64,000 nucleotides of DNA from Streptomyces sp. RerS4 (GCF_023515955.1 NZ_CP097322.1:5070501-5134500); one strand, 5' to 3'; numbered from the stretch's first letter, positions 33,241 to 42,027 are shown. The notes: generated from the sequence alone by a model not told the origin. Translations and numbers: made by a program.

Positions 33241-34708
33241 CGGACCTGTCCGCGTACGTTTCTGTCCCTCCCCGACCGGCAACCCCCACGTGGGTCTGGT
33301 CCGCACCGCCCTCTTCAACTGGGCGTTCGCGCGCCACCACGGCGGTACGTTCGTCTTCCGCATCGAGGACACCGACGCGGCCCGCGACTCCGAGGAGTCC
33401 TACGGCCAGCTGCTCGATTCGCTGCGCTGGCTCGGCTTCAGCTGGGACGAGGGCCCCGAGGTCGGCGGCCCGCACGCCCCGTACCGCCAGTCCCAGCGCA
33501 TGGACATCTACGCCGACGTCGCGAAGAAGCTCCAGGCCGGCGGCTACGCCTACCACTGCTACTGCACCACCGAAGAGCTGGAGCAGCGCCGCGACGCCGC
33601 CCGCGCGGCCGGCAAGCCCTCCGGCTACGACGGCAAGTGCCGCGACCTCACCGCCGAACAGAAGGCCGCGTACGAGGAGGAGGGCCGCCTCTCCATCGTC
33701 CGCTTCCGGATGCCCGACGAGGCGATCACCTTCACCGACCTGGTGCGCGGCGAGCTGACCTTCACCCCGGAGAACGTGCCGGACTTCGGCATCCTGCGGG
33801 CCAACGGCGCGCCCCTCTACACGCTCGTCAACCCGGTCGACGACGCGCTGATGGAGATCACCCACGTCCTGCGCGGCGAGGACCTGCTGTCCTCCACCCC
33901 CCGCCAGATCGCCCTCTACAAGGCGCTCATCGAGCTCGGCATCGCCAAGGGCGTCCCGGAGTTCGGTCACCTGCCGTACGTGATGGGCGAGGGCAACAAG
34001 AAGCTCTCCAAGCGCGACCCCGAGTCCTCGCTCAACCTCTACCGCGAGCGCGGCTTCCTGCCCGAGGGCCTGCTGAACTACCTCTCGCTCCTCGGCTGGT
34101 CCTTCTCCAAGGACCAGGACATCTTCTCGATGGAGGAGATGGTCGCGAAGTTCGACATCCCGGACGTCAACGCCAACCCGGCCCGCTTCGACCTGAAGAA
34201 GTGCGAGGCGATCAACGCCGACCACATCCGCCGCCTCGACCCCAAGGCCTTCGCGGACGCCTGCGCCCCCTGGCTGCACGCGCCGCACGCCAACTGGGAG
34301 CCGGAGGACTTCGACGCCGCCGCCTGGGAGCGGATCGCCCCGTACGCCCAGACCCGCGTGACCGTTCTGTCGGACATCACGGCGAACGTGGACTTCCTCT
34401 TCCGCAAGCGGCCCGTCGAGGACCAGGCGTCCTGGGACAAGGCCATGAAGGGCGAGCCCGCGGCCCTGCTGACCACCGTCCGCGAGAAGCTCGTCGACGC
34501 CGATTGGTCGGACCCCGAGTCCCTCAAGCAGGCCGTCCTGACCGCCGGCGAGGCCCACGGCCTCAAGCTCGGCAAGGCCCAGGCCCCGGTCCGGGTCGCC
34601 GTCACCGGCCGCACGGTGGGCCTGCCGCTGTTCGAGTCCCTGGAGATCCTGGGCGAGGAGCGCTCCCTGGAGCGCATCGACGCGGCCCTGGCGAAGCTCT
34701 CCGCCTGA
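33233..34708 (+). CDS. gltX: Glutamyl-tRNA synthetase
   Basis: A 491-aa class I aminoacyl-tRNA synthetase. The HIGH-type motif is in CPSPTGNPHVGLVRTALFNW (residues 9-28) and the KMSKS-type motif is KKLSKRD near 260. The Glu-binding RIEDTDAARDSEES is also present. In actinobacteria without GlnRS this enzyme normally also loads Glu on tRNA-Gln for GatCAB. It starts with GTG inside the preceding hydrolase gene and ends at an 18-bp hairpin. An array of tRNA-Gln and tRNA-Glu genes lies 1.6 kb downstream. Confidence 0.96.
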   Translation: MVNGPVRVRFCPSPTGNPHVGLVRTALFNWAFARHHGGTFVFRIEDTDAARDSEESYGQLLDSLRWLGFSWDEGPEVGGPHAPYRQSQRMDIYADVAKKLQAGGYAYHCYCTTEELEQRRDAARAAGKPSGYDGKCRDLTAEQKAAYEEEGRLSIVRFRMPDEAITFTDLVRGELTFTPENVPDFGILRANGAPLYTLVNPVDDALMEITHVLRGEDLLSSTPRQIALYKALIELGIAKGVPEFGHLPYVMGEGNKKLSKRDPESSLNLYRERGFLPEGLLNYLSLLGWSFSKDQDIFSMEEMVAKFDIPDVNANPARFDLKKCEAINADHIRRLDPKAFADACAPWLHAPHANWEPEDFDAAAWERIAPYAQTRVTVLSDITANVDFLFRKRPVEDQASWDKAMKGEPAALLTTVREKLVDADWSDPESLKQAVLTAGEAHGLKLGKAQAPVRVAVTGRTVGLPLFESLEILGEERSLERIDAALAKLSA

Positions 34709-34717
34709 CCCACGTCC

Positions 34718-34758
34718 GGCGAAGGGGCGGCCACCCATCCGGTGGCCGCCCCTTCGCC
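34718..34758 (+). terminator. Terminator after gltX
   Basis: Perfect 18-bp stem from 34718-34735 (GGCGAAGGGGCGGCCACC) to 34741-34758, loop CATCC, 10 nt after the gltX stop. Confidence 0.9.
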
Positions 34759-34818
34759 GTTGTCGGTCCGGGGACCTAAGGTGCTGTCGATCACCCCACC
34801 CCCGTGGAAGGCCTTGCC

Positions 34819-35490
34819 ATGCCCATGACCGCCCCCGACTACGCCCGCTACTTCACCCCGGGCCACGCCTTCTCGTACGAGAGCGGCCAGCGCGGGATCC
34901 TCCACGTGGCCGGCGCCGGCGAGCTGTGGCTCCCCAGCGGCCAGGTCGCCGCCTGCGACCCCTTCATCGGCCTCGGCGCGGGCGAGGCCGAGCCCTTCAC
35001 CGTGCGCGTGGCCCCGGGCCGCTACCGCGTCGAGGCGGCCATAGCCACCCTCACCACCCCGGGCGAGCCGCCCTCCGACACCCCCCACCTGCGCACCGCC
35101 GCCGCCCGCCTGGTGATCTCCGACACGGAGACGGTGAGCTGGGAGCAGGCCCTCGTCGCGGGCCAGGACGCCGCGGAGCTCGGCGACGACGAATACTTCG
35201 GCTACGGGGTCGACGCCGGCGCCGGCTGCTTCTACGACGTCGCCGCCGACGAGTCCTTCCCCGCGTGCGAGGGCGACGAGGGCCCCCTGTGGGACGCCTT
35301 CGAGGCGAACGACCACGGCCCCGGCCCCTACCTGATCGCCGGTGAGCAGGGCCACAACCTCGCCGCCTTCTCCTCCGGCTGGGGCGACGGCTCCTACCCG
35401 ACGTGGGTCGGCCGCGACCGCGCCGGCGCCGTCACCTGCTTCGTGACGGACTTCTTCGTCGTGCCCACCGAGGAGGGCGGGGCGGCGTAG
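34819..35490 (+). CDS. DUF4241 domain-containing protein
   Basis: A 223-aa acidic protein of the DUF4241 type. Marks are LPSGQVAACDPFIGL near residue 40, YRVEAAIATL near 75, and the DEYFGYGVDAGAGCFYD block near 130 with GWGDGSYPTWVGRD near 195. GGAAGG lies 7 nt before the ATG at 34819. No signal peptide or membrane helix. DUF4241 proteins have been associated with toxin/immunity settings in some bacteria, but nothing in this housekeeping context supports a role here. Confidence 0.85.
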   Translation: MPMTAPDYARYFTPGHAFSYESGQRGILHVAGAGELWLPSGQVAACDPFIGLGAGEAEPFTVRVAPGRYRVEAAIATLTTPGEPPSDTPHLRTAAARLVISDTETVSWEQALVAGQDAAELGDDEYFGYGVDAGAGCFYDVAADESFPACEGDEGPLWDAFEANDHGPGPYLIAGEQGHNLAAFSSGWGDGSYPTWVGRDRAGAVTCFVTDFFVVPTEEGGAA

Positions 35491-35500
35491 GCTCGGCCCC

Positions 35501-36229
35501 ATGCCGATCCGCGCCGTGCTGTGGGACATCGACGACACCCTCTTCGACTACACGGGTGCCGACACGGCCGGACTCGCCCGCCACCTCGTCGAAGAGGGCC
35601 TCGTGGAGTGCTACGGCTCCCCCGACGAGGCCCTCGCCCTGTGGCGCCGCGTCACCCGGCGCCACTGGGAGCGCTTCTCCGCCGGCGAGGTCACCTTCCC
35701 GGATCAACGCCGGGACCGCGTACGGGAGTTCCTCGCGCGGCCCGCCATGGGAGACGTCGAGGCCGACGCCTGGTTCAACCGCTACGTCGACCACTACCAG
35801 GCCGCCTGGGCCCTCTTCCCGGACGCCCTGCCCGCCCTCGACGCCCTGGCCGGCGCCTACCGCCACGGCGTGCTCTCCAACTCCTCCTTCGTCAACCAGG
35901 ACCCCAAGCTGCGCCGGCTCGGCGTGCGCGAGCGCTTCGAGGTGCTGGTCTGCGCCGCCGAGCTGGGCGTGAGCAAACCGGAGGCCGCCGCCTTCCTCGC
36001 CGCGTGCGAGGCCCTGGGCCTGCCGCCGCACGAGGTGGCCTACGTCGGCGACGAGCCGGAGATCGACGCCCGGGGGGCCCGGGACGCGGGCCTGACCGCC
36101 GTCTGGCTGGACCGCGCCGGACGCCGCGGGCCCGCCCCCTTGGGGGTGCACCGCATCCGCGATCTTGACGGACTGCCGGAGCTGCTGGCTGCGGATACCC
36201 GTTTTGGAGCACGGTCGGGCATCCGGTAA
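35501..36229 (+). CDS. HAD-family hydrolase
   Basis: A 242-aa haloacid dehalogenase-like phosphatase. Motif I is VLWDIDDTLFDYT (nucleophile and acid Asp), motif II is HGVLSNSS near 125, the Lys motif is GVSKPEAAAF and motif IV is VAYVGDEPEIDARGA. An alpha-helical cap lies between motifs I and II. TAGGCT (35488-35493), which includes the previous gene's stop codon, ends 7 nt before the ATG, suggesting leaderless initiation. Substrate unknown, probably a small phosphorylated metabolite. Confidence 0.92.
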   Translation: MPIRAVLWDIDDTLFDYTGADTAGLARHLVEEGLVECYGSPDEALALWRRVTRRHWERFSAGEVTFPDQRRDRVREFLARPAMGDVEADAWFNRYVDHYQAAWALFPDALPALDALAGAYRHGVLSNSSFVNQDPKLRRLGVRERFEVLVCAAELGVSKPEAAAFLAACEALGLPPHEVAYVGDEPEIDARGARDAGLTAVWLDRAGRRGPAPLGVHRIRDLDGLPELLAADTRFGARSGIR

Positions 36230-36232
36230 TGT
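36203..36232 (+). promoter_or_regulatory. Candidate promoter of the tRNA array
   Basis: TTTGGA (36203-36208) and TAATGT (36227-36232) are 18 nt apart at the end of the HAD gene, about 83 nt before the first tRNA. Confidence 0.4.
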
Positions 36233-36314
36233 TCTTTCTGCGCCGCCGAGCGGGCCGAAAGGCCGAAGCGGAGGCGCTAACCAAACGAAAGCCCCCCAGG
36301 GGGTTGAAGTTCGG

Positions 36315-36386
36315 TGGGCTATAGTGTAATTGGCAACACGAGGGTTTCTGGTTCCCTTATTCTAGGTTCGAGTCCTGGTAGCCCAG
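36315..36386 (+). tRNA. tRNA-Gln (CTG)
   Basis: Cloverleaf with acceptor TGGGCTA/TAGCCCA, D-loop AATTGGC, anticodon loop TTCTGGT (anticodon CTG) and T-arm GGTTCGAGTCC. CCA is not encoded. A second identical gene lies at 36645-36716. Confidence 0.93.
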
Positions 36387-36413
36387 CGCAGTGCAGCAGT
36401 AACGCAGTGCTTT

Positions 36414-36486
36414 GCCCCCGTTGTGTAGCGGCCTAGCACGCCGCCCTCTCAAGGCGGTAGCGCCGGTTCGAATCCGGTCGGGGGTA
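36414..36486 (+). tRNA. tRNA-Glu (CTC)
   Basis: Acceptor GCCCCCG pairs with CGGGGGT; anticodon stem CCGCC/GGCGG encloses loop CTCTCAA (anticodon CTC); T-arm GGTTCGAATCC. First of three identical copies. Confidence 0.93.
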
Positions 36487-36547
36487 CAGATCCTTCCCGC
36501 GAGATCTCCAGGGTCGCACCCGGACGTCACGATGCAGGATCGCTAGG

Positions 36548-36620
36548 GCCCCCGTTGTGTAGCGGCCTAGCACGCCGCCCTCTCAAGGCGGTAGCGCCGG
36601 TTCGAATCCGGTCGGGGGTA
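36548..36620 (+). tRNA. tRNA-Glu (CTC), second copy
   Basis: Sequence identical to the copy at 36414-36486, 61 nt downstream of it. Confidence 0.93.
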
Positions 36621-36644
36621 CTGTGTCTAGCTGGTCTAGACCTT

Positions 36645-36716
36645 TGGGCTATAGTGTAATTGGCAACACGAGGGTTTCTGGTTCCCTTATTCTAGGTTCG
36701 AGTCCTGGTAGCCCAG
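36645..36716 (+). tRNA. tRNA-Gln (CTG), second copy
   Basis: Identical to 36315-36386; 24 nt after the preceding tRNA-Glu. Confidence 0.93.
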
Positions 36717-36737
36717 CGTAGTACCGCAGTAAAGCTA

Positions 36738-36810
36738 GCCCCCGTTGTGTAGCGGCCTAGCACGCCGCCCTCTCAAGGCGGTAGCGCCGGTTCGAATCCG
36801 GTCGGGGGTA
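36738..36810 (+). tRNA. tRNA-Glu (CTC), third copy
   Basis: Identical to the other two tRNA-Glu genes; last member of the array, followed 8 nt later by a strong terminator. Confidence 0.93.
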
Positions 36811-36818
36811 CGCACAGG

Positions 36819-36852
36819 AGAGGCCCTCCGCGAGTCATCGCGGAGGGCCTCT
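36819..36852 (+). terminator. Terminator of the tRNA array
   Basis: Perfect 15-bp stem AGAGGCCCTCCGCGA (36819-36833) / TCGCGGAGGGCCTCT (36838-36852), tetraloop GTCA. Confidence 0.9.
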
Positions 36853-37010
36853 TCCGCATGTCCGGAGCGGTACCGCGGCCGGCCGCGCGGGGAGACAAGT
36901 ACGGGCCCGGCGGCGCGAGTTCGGACGTGTGCGGCGTCGTACGCGCCCCCGGGCCCGGAGGGTGGTGGGGGAAAAGAGGTCGGCGACCGGAGGGGCTCGG
37001 CCGGAGGGGC

Positions 37011-37727
37011 TCAGCCGGAGCGGCGCAGCGCCTCCGTCAGCCGGGCGGCCGCGTCGATGACGGCCTGGGCGTGCATGCGCCCCGGGTGGCGCGTCAGGCG
37101 CTCGATCGGCCCGGAGACCGACACGGAGGCCACGACGCGGTTCGAGGGGCCGCGTACGGGCGCCGAGACGGACGCCACGCCGGGCTCCCGCTCGCCGATC
37201 GACTGGGCCCAGCCCCGGCGTCGTACGCCGGACAGGGCCGTCGCCGTGAAGCGCGCGCCCTGCAGGCCCCGGTGGAGCCGCTCGGGCTCCTCCCAGGCCA
37301 TCAGGATCTGCGCGGCCGAACCCGCCTTCATCGGGAGCGTGGAGCCCACCGGGACGGTGTCCCGCAGGCCCGAGAGCCGCTCGGCCGCCGCCACGCAGAT
37401 GCGCATGTCACCTTGACGCCGGTAGAGCTGCGCGCTCTCGCCCGTCACGTCACGCAGGTGCGTGAGCACCGGTCCGGCCGTCGCCAGCAGACGGTCCTCG
37501 CCGGCCGCGGCGGCGAGCTCCGCCAACCGCGGGCCGAGGATGAACCGGCCCTGCATGTCCCTCGCCACCATCCGGTGGTGTTCCAGTGCCACGGCCAGGC
37601 GATGTGCCGTGGGTCGTGCGAGCCCTGTCGCCGCGACCAGCCCGGCGAGGGTGGCCGGACCGGACTCCAGTGCGCTCAATACCAGAGCTGCCTTGTCGAG
37701 AACGCCGACGCCGCTAGAGTTGTCCAT
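37011..37727 (-). CDS. ndgR: IclR-family regulator NdgR
   Basis: A 238-aa IclR-type regulator. The winged HTH covers residues 8-65 ([34 protein letters not shown]), and the effector domain follows with [18 protein letters not shown] and [15 protein letters not shown]. It is divergent from leuC, the position of NdgR, known in S. coelicolor as a regulator of leucine biosynthesis and amino-acid-dependent growth. The intergenic gap of 120 nt would contain its target sites. The ATG at 37727 gives the expected length. Confidence 0.92.
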   Translation of the reverse strand: MDNSSGVGVLDKAALVLSALESGPATLAGLVAATGLARPTAHRLAVALEHHRMVARDMQGRFILGPRLAELAAAAGEDRLLATAGPVLTHLRDVTGESAQLYRRQGDMRICVAAAERLSGLRDTVPVGSTLPMKAGSAAQILMAWEEPERLHRGLQGARFTATALSGVRRRGWAQSIGEREPGVASVSAPVRGPSNRVVASVSVSGPIERLTRHPGRMHAQAVIDAAARLTEALRRSG

Positions 37728-37736
37728 GAAACGATA

Positions 37737-37756
37737 TTCACGTCTCACACTGTGAA
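37737..37756. promoter_or_regulatory. Inverted repeat in the ndgR-leuC intergenic region
   Basis: TTCAC (37737-37741) and GTGAA (37752-37756) form a spaced inverted repeat just upstream of ndgR, a candidate NdgR operator for both divergent genes. Confidence 0.4.
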
Positions 37757-37847
37757 ACGCAAGTTCAATTTTTCCAAGAAGCAGCGAGTCTGTATGTACG
37801 GGTCCACGAACCACTGGGTCCGGGACGGTGAGCTCGGAGGGAAAGCG

Positions 37848-39272
37848 ATGGGTAGGACACTCGCGGAGAAGGTCTGGGACGACCATGTCGTCCGGCGCGC
37901 CGAGGGCGAGCCCGATCTCCTCTTCATTGATCTCCACCTGCTGCACGAGGTGACCAGCCCGCAGGCCTTCGACGGGCTGCGCCAGGCCGGTCGCAAGGTC
38001 CGCCGGCTCGACCTCACCATCGCGACCGAGGACCACAACACCCCCACCATCGACATCGACAAGCCCATCGCGGACCCCGTCTCCCGGGCCCAGCTGGAGA
38101 CGCTGCGCAAGAACTGCGCCGAGTTCGGCGTACGCCTGCACTCCCTGGGCGACGTCGAGCAGGGCGTCGTCCACGTCGTGGGGCCGCAGCTGGGACTGAC
38201 CCAGCCGGGCACCACCGTGGTCTGTGGTGACTCGCACACGTCCACGCACGGCGCCTTCGGCGCGCTGGCGTTCGGCATCGGCACCAGCCAGGTCGAGCAC
38301 GTGCTCGCCACCCAGACGCTGCCGCTGGCCCGCCCGAAGACCATGGCGATCACCGTCACGGGCGCGCTGGCCGAGGGCGTCACCGCCAAGGACCTGATCC
38401 TGGCGATCATCGCCAAGATCGGCACCGGCGGCGGTCAGGGCTACATCCTGGAGTACCGCGGCGAGGCCGTCGAGAAGCTCTCGATGGAAGCCCGCATGAC
38501 CATCTGCAACATGTCGATCGAGGCCGGCGCCCGCGCGGGCATGATCGCCCCCGACCAGACCACCTTCGATTACCTCCAGGGCCGCGACCACGCCCCCGAG
38601 GGCGAGGACTGGGACGCGGCCGTCGCCTACTGGAAGACGCTGCGCACGGACGAGGACGCGGTCTTCGACGCGGAGGTCGTCATCGACGGCTCGGCGCTGT
38701 CCCCGTTCGTCACCTGGGGCACCAACCCCGGTCAGGGCGCCCCGCTGTCGGCCAACGTCCCCGACCCCGCTTCGTACGAGGACGCTTCGGAGCGCCTCGC
38801 CGCCGAAAAGGCCCTGGAGTACATGGGGTTGACGGCCGGACAGCCGCTGCGTGACATCAAGGTCGACACCGTCTTCGTAGGTTCCTGCACCAACGGCCGC
38901 ATCGAGGACCTGCGCGCCGTCGCCGGGATCGTCGAGGGCCGCAAAGTCGCCGACGGCGTACGGATGCTGGTCGTCCCCGGTTCGGTGCGCGTCGCGCTCC
39001 AGGCCGTCGAAGAGGGCCTGGACAAGGTCTTCAAGGAGGCCGGCGCCGAATGGCGGCACGCGGGTTGCTCGATGTGCCTGGGCATGAATCCCGACCAGTT
39101 GGCCCCGGGTGAGCGCTCCGCGTCCACCTCCAACCGCAACTTCGAGGGCCGGCAGGGCAAGGGTGGGCGTACCCACCTGGTCTCGCCGCAGGTGGCCGCC
39201 GCCACCGCGGTGCTGGGCCACCTGGCCTCGCCCGCCGACCTGTCCGACGCCCACGCGACCGCCGGAGTCTGA
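37848..39272 (+). CDS. leuC: 3-isopropylmalate dehydratase large subunit
   Basis: A 474-aa aconitase-family subunit that, with LeuD, isomerises 2-isopropylmalate to 3-isopropylmalate. The [4Fe-4S] ligands are visible as Cys in [10 protein letters not shown] near 345 and the CSMCLGMN pair near 407. Substrate-site signatures [20 protein letters not shown] and [19 protein letters not shown] are present. ATG 37848 is preceded by CGGAGGGAAA. It is followed 6 nt later by leuD; control by the divergent NdgR is likely. Confidence 0.96.
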   Translation: MGRTLAEKVWDDHVVRRAEGEPDLLFIDLHLLHEVTSPQAFDGLRQAGRKVRRLDLTIATEDHNTPTIDIDKPIADPVSRAQLETLRKNCAEFGVRLHSLGDVEQGVVHVVGPQLGLTQPGTTVVCGDSHTSTHGAFGALAFGIGTSQVEHVLATQTLPLARPKTMAITVTGALAEGVTAKDLILAIIAKIGTGGGQGYILEYRGEAVEKLSMEARMTICNMSIEAGARAGMIAPDQTTFDYLQGRDHAPEGEDWDAAVAYWKTLRTDEDAVFDAEVVIDGSALSPFVTWGTNPGQGAPLSANVPDPASYEDASERLAAEKALEYMGLTAGQPLRDIKVDTVFVGSCTNGRIEDLRAVAGIVEGRKVADGVRMLVVPGSVRVALQAVEEGLDKVFKEAGAEWRHAGCSMCLGMNPDQLAPGERSASTSNRNFEGRQGKGGRTHLVSPQVAAATAVLGHLASPADLSDAHATAGV

Positions 39273-39278
39273 TCAACC

Positions 39279-39872
39279 ATGGAAGCCTTCACCACCCACA
39301 CCGGCCGGGCCGTGCCGCTGCGCCGCAGCAACGTGGACACCGACCAGATCATCCCGGCCCACTGGCTCAAGAAGATCACCCGCGACGGGTTCGAGGACGG
39401 GCTCTTCGAGGCCTGGCGCAAGGACCCGGACTTCGTCACGAACCGTCCGGAGCGCGCGGGCGCGACCGTCCTGGTCGCCGGGCCCGACTTCGGCACCGGC
39501 TCCTCGCGCGAACACGCCGTCTGGGCCCTGCAGAACTTCGGTTTCAAGACGGTCATCTCCTCCCGCTTCGCCGACATCTTCCGCGGCAACTCGCTGAAGA
39601 ACGGCCTGCTGACCGTCGTCCTGCCGCAGGAGACCGTCGACAGGCTGTGGGAGCTGACCGAGGCCGACCCGACCGCCGAGATCACCGTCGACCTGGTCGA
39701 CCGGAAGGTCCGAGCCGAAGGCGTCGAGGCGGAGTTCGAACTCGACGACAACGCCCGCTGGCGTCTGCTGGAGGGGCTGGACGACATCTCGCTCACCCTT
39801 CAGAACGAAGCCGACATCGACGCGTACGAAAGCACTCGCCCCACCTTCAAGCCACGTACGATTCGGGCTTGA
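39279..39872 (+). CDS. leuD: 3-isopropylmalate dehydratase small subunit
   Basis: A 197-aa swivelling-domain subunit, partner of LeuC. The conserved start ([20 protein letters not shown], with IIPAHWLKK) and the phosphate-loop motif [20 protein letters not shown] near 65 are present. Tightly coupled to leuC (6-nt gap) and followed by a strong hairpin at 39924-39953. Confidence 0.96.
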   Translation: MEAFTTHTGRAVPLRRSNVDTDQIIPAHWLKKITRDGFEDGLFEAWRKDPDFVTNRPERAGATVLVAGPDFGTGSSREHAVWALQNFGFKTVISSRFADIFRGNSLKNGLLTVVLPQETVDRLWELTEADPTAEITVDLVDRKVRAEGVEAEFELDDNARWRLLEGLDDISLTLQNEADIDAYESTRPTFKPRTIRA

Positions 39873-39923
39873 TTCCAGCCTGATCAGCGCTTATTCGCCT
39901 TCGCGTGATCACATCGGCAACAC

Positions 39924-39953
39924 TGTGCCCCCCGCCTTCCGGCGGGGGGCACA
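39924..39953 (+). terminator. Terminator after leuCD
   Basis: Perfect 13-bp stem TGTGCCCCCCGCC / GGCGGGGGGCACA with loop TTCC. Confidence 0.88.
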
Positions 39954-40009
39954 GCCGTATGTTGAGGCCCCGTGAGGCGACAACTCGCCCCAGATGGCAC
40001 AATCTGTGC

Positions 40010-40237
40010 ATGGAACGCGACAGTCAACTCGAGCTCTACGAACTCGTCGCGGACCGGTTGAAAGAAGCACACGCAAGGGTGCGCTCACTGCAAGTCCCGG
40101 AGGGCGTAAGGATGACGCTGTCCCGGAAGCTGTTGGTCGTCACCGCCACGGCGAAGCATGATCTCGCCGACGCGGCAAGGCGCCTGGACAGGTTGATGAA
40201 GGACCTCGACGAGGGTCGATTCCCTGAAGGCGACTGA
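40010..40237 (+). CDS. Small conserved hypothetical protein (75 aa)
   Basis: A 75-aa charged helical protein, from MERDSQLELYELVADRLKEA to RLMKDLDEGRFPEGD, with no recognised domain. CACAAT (39998-40003) ends 6 nt before the ATG, pointing to leaderless initiation. It lies between leuD and hupS, where, as I recall, a similar small gene occurs in other streptomycetes. The helical, heptad-like distribution of Leu/Ala suggests a dimer or a small DNA- or protein-binding role, not established. Confidence 0.75.
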   Translation: MERDSQLELYELVADRLKEAHARVRSLQVPEGVRMTLSRKLLVVTATAKHDLADAARRLDRLMKDLDEGRFPEGD

Positions 40238-40300
40238 TGCGAAGGAACTCCGTAACGGCCTACATCGTTGCGGCACTAGGGTGATTAGCCCGTTTCGTGT

Positions 40301-40329
40301 TTGATTTGCGGTATATATCCGCCTAACGT
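40301..40329 (+). promoter_or_regulatory. Promoter of hupS with an inverted repeat in the spacer
   Basis: TTGATT (40301-40306) and TAACGT (40324-40329) are 17 nt apart. The spacer contains GCGG-TATATAT-CCGC (40308-40322), an inverted repeat that a regulator could use. Confidence 0.6.
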
Positions 40330-40381
40330 GCGAAATAAGCTTGAACACATTCGTTCTGGCGATGTCTCCGAAGGGGAAGAC

Positions 40382-41056
40382 GTGAACAAGGCGCAGCTCG
40401 TAGAAGCGATTGCCGACAAGCTCGGCGGCCGTCAGCAGGCCGCGGACGCTGTCGACGCGGTACTGGACGCCATGGTCCGCGCGGTCGTCGCGGGCGACCG
40501 GGTCTCGGTCACCGGCTTCGGCTCGTTCGAGAAGGTCGACCGGCCGGCACGGTACGCCCGCAACCCGCAGACGGGTGAGCGCGTCCGGGTCAAGAAGACC
40601 TCCGTCCCCCGTTTCCGCGCGGGTCAGGGCTTCAAGGACCTGGTCAGCGGTACCAAGAAGCTCCCCAAGGGTGACGAGGTCGCCGTCAAGAAGGCCCCCA
40701 AGGGCAGCCTGATGGGCGGGGCTTCCGCCACGGTCAAGAAGGCCGCCGCGAAGAAGGCCACCACGGCCAAGAAGGCCGCCGCCAAGACCGCGGTGGCGAA
40801 GAAGACCACGGCGCGCAAGACCACCGCGACCGCCGCGAAGAAGACGGCCGCGAAGACCACCGTCGCGAAGAAGGCCGCCACCGCCAAGAAGGCGGCCCCG
40901 GCCAAGAAGGCCACCACGGCGGCGAAGAAGACCACCGCCACGGCCAAGAAGACGGCTCCGGCGGCCAAGAAGGCCACCTCGAAGACCACCGCGCCCGCCA
41001 AGAAGACGACGGCGCGCAAGACCACCGCGAAGAAGACCACCGCCCGCAACAAGTAG
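40382..41056 (+). CDS. hupS: HU-family nucleoid protein with Lys/Ala-rich tail
   Basis: A 224-aa DNA-binding protein. Residues 1-92 are a normal HU fold (NKAQLVEAIADKLGGRQQAA, VTGFGSFEKVDRPARYARNP, FRAGQGFKDLV). Residues about 110-224 are a histone H1-like tail built from KKA/TTAKK/ARKT units. This HupS type is the sporulation-linked, tail-bearing HU paralogue of streptomycetes that compacts spore DNA. GTG 40382 follows GGGGAAGAC. The gene has its own promoter and a strong terminator. Confidence 0.94.
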   Translation: MNKAQLVEAIADKLGGRQQAADAVDAVLDAMVRAVVAGDRVSVTGFGSFEKVDRPARYARNPQTGERVRVKKTSVPRFRAGQGFKDLVSGTKKLPKGDEVAVKKAPKGSLMGGASATVKKAAAKKATTAKKAAAKTAVAKKTTARKTTATAAKKTAAKTTVAKKAATAKKAAPAKKATTAAKKTTATAKKTAPAAKKATSKTTAPAKKTTARKTTAKKTTARNK

Positions 41057-41080
41057 GACCCGGGCACGAGTCACACACGC

Positions 41081-41111
41081 CGGGCCGGCTTCCCCGTGGG
41101 AAGCCGGCCCG
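41081..41111 (+). terminator. Terminator after hupS
   Basis: Perfect 14-bp stem CGGGCCGGCTTCCC / GGGAAGCCGGCCCG with a 3-nt loop, between convergent hupS and cofC. Confidence 0.88.
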
Positions 41112-41145
41112 CGGTGCGTTCTTCGCAGGTCAGAAGGCCAGAAGA

Positions 41146-41349
41146 TCAGAAGGTCTGCAGGGTCACCAGGGTGATGCGCAGGTCCGCGCCCTCGCCGGAC
41201 GTCTCGATGCGCACCCGCTGCCCCGGACGCAGCAGGCGCAGGCCCCCGGCGTCGAAGGCCGCCGCCTCGAAGGGCACCGGAGTGCCGTCGTCGAGCAGCA
41301 CACTGCCGCTGCGGGTCTGGGAGTCGTACGTGTACGCGGTCGCCTGCAT
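41146..41349 (-). CDS. Probable separate small gene inside the cofC frame (67 aa)
   Basis: The last 67 codons of the cofC frame begin with ATG (MQATAYTYDSQTRSGSVLLD) and look like an OB/cold-shock-like mini-domain (GGLRLLRPGQRVRIE). On the minus strand a TACAGT -10-like element ends exactly six bases before this ATG, as at other probable leaderless starts in the window. Either a nested leaderless gene, or a true fusion to CofC. Confidence 0.5.
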   Translation of the reverse strand: MQATAYTYDSQTRSGSVLLDDGTPVPFEAAAFDAGGLRLLRPGQRVRIETSGEGADLRITLVTLQTF

Positions 41350-42027
41350 ACGGGCACTGTATCGGGCGGTGTGCGGGCCCACACCGAGGGAGAGCGCCCT
41401 GCGCAGGTCCGCTCCGGTGTCCACGTCCCGACGTACGCTCTCCACGTCCGCGAGGGCGATTTCCGCCGCCCCCGAGGCCGAATGGCGGGCGCGGGACGGG
41501 CCGCCGAACGAAGGATCCAATTCCATGTCCGGGCCGGCGGAAAGCAGGGTCGTCCCGATTCCGGCCGCATCCGCCAGAAATGCCCGAGGAAATGTCGAGG
41601 CGTTTTCGAGCACGCGTAGCAATTCCGGTGCGCGCAGCGCCGGCAGGTCCGCGTTCATCGCGGCGACCGCCGCGCGCGGCCGGCCCGCCCGCACCGCCCG
41701 CGCACCGTGGTCCAGCGCGGCGTTCAATCCCGCGCCCGGGGCGTCCGCCAGGATGCGCGCGCCCAGCCTCGCCAGCTCCGCACCGGCCACCCGGTCGTCC
41801 GTGACGACCACCACATCCACGACGGAAGGGCAGGCCAGCGCCCCGGCGACGGTGTCCTGGGCGAACGCCAGGGCCAGTCCCGGACGGGATCCGCCGACCG
41901 CCGCCGCGAGCCGGCTCTTGGCCAGCGTCAGGGGCTTCAGAGGGACCACCAGACTCCAGACGGCGTTCGTGACGGACCCCTTCCCTCCGGCGCGTTCCCG
42001 CACCCGCCCGAACCATCGACAGGTCAT
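41146..42027 (-). CDS. cofC: 2-phospho-L-lactate guanylyltransferase with C-terminal extension
   Basis: Cofactor F420 biosynthesis: transfers GMP to 2-phospho-L-lactate (or phosphoenolpyruvate), giving the substrate of CofD. The CofC core is clear: WSLVVPLKPLTLAKSRL at the N-terminus, PSVVDVVVVTDDR, DAPGAGLNAALDHGAR, AAMNADLPALRAPEL and TTLLSAGPDMELDPSFG. Family members end near LSLGVGPHTA (about residue 220). Here the frame continues without a stop through a 67-residue small-domain sequence that probably starts independently at 41349. ATG 42027 is used, but the exact start is uncertain. Confidence 0.85.
   Translation of the reverse strand: MTCRWFGRVRERAGGKGSVTNAVWSLVVPLKPLTLAKSRLAAAVGGSRPGLALAFAQDTVAGALACPSVVDVVVVTDDRVAGAELARLGARILADAPGAGLNAALDHGARAVRAGRPRAAVAAMNADLPALRAPELLRVLENASTFPRAFLADAAGIGTTLLSAGPDMELDPSFGGPSRARHSASGAAEIALADVESVRRDVDTGADLRRALSLGVGPHTARYSARMQATAYTYDSQTRSGSVLLDDGTPVPFEAAAFDAGGLRLLRPGQRVRIETSGEGADLRITLVTLQTF

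Noticed and set aside
36315-36810. tRNA array as an integrase attachment site
   Set aside because: No integrase gene and no partial tRNA 3' copies beyond the complete genes are seen; a hairpin terminator follows directly.
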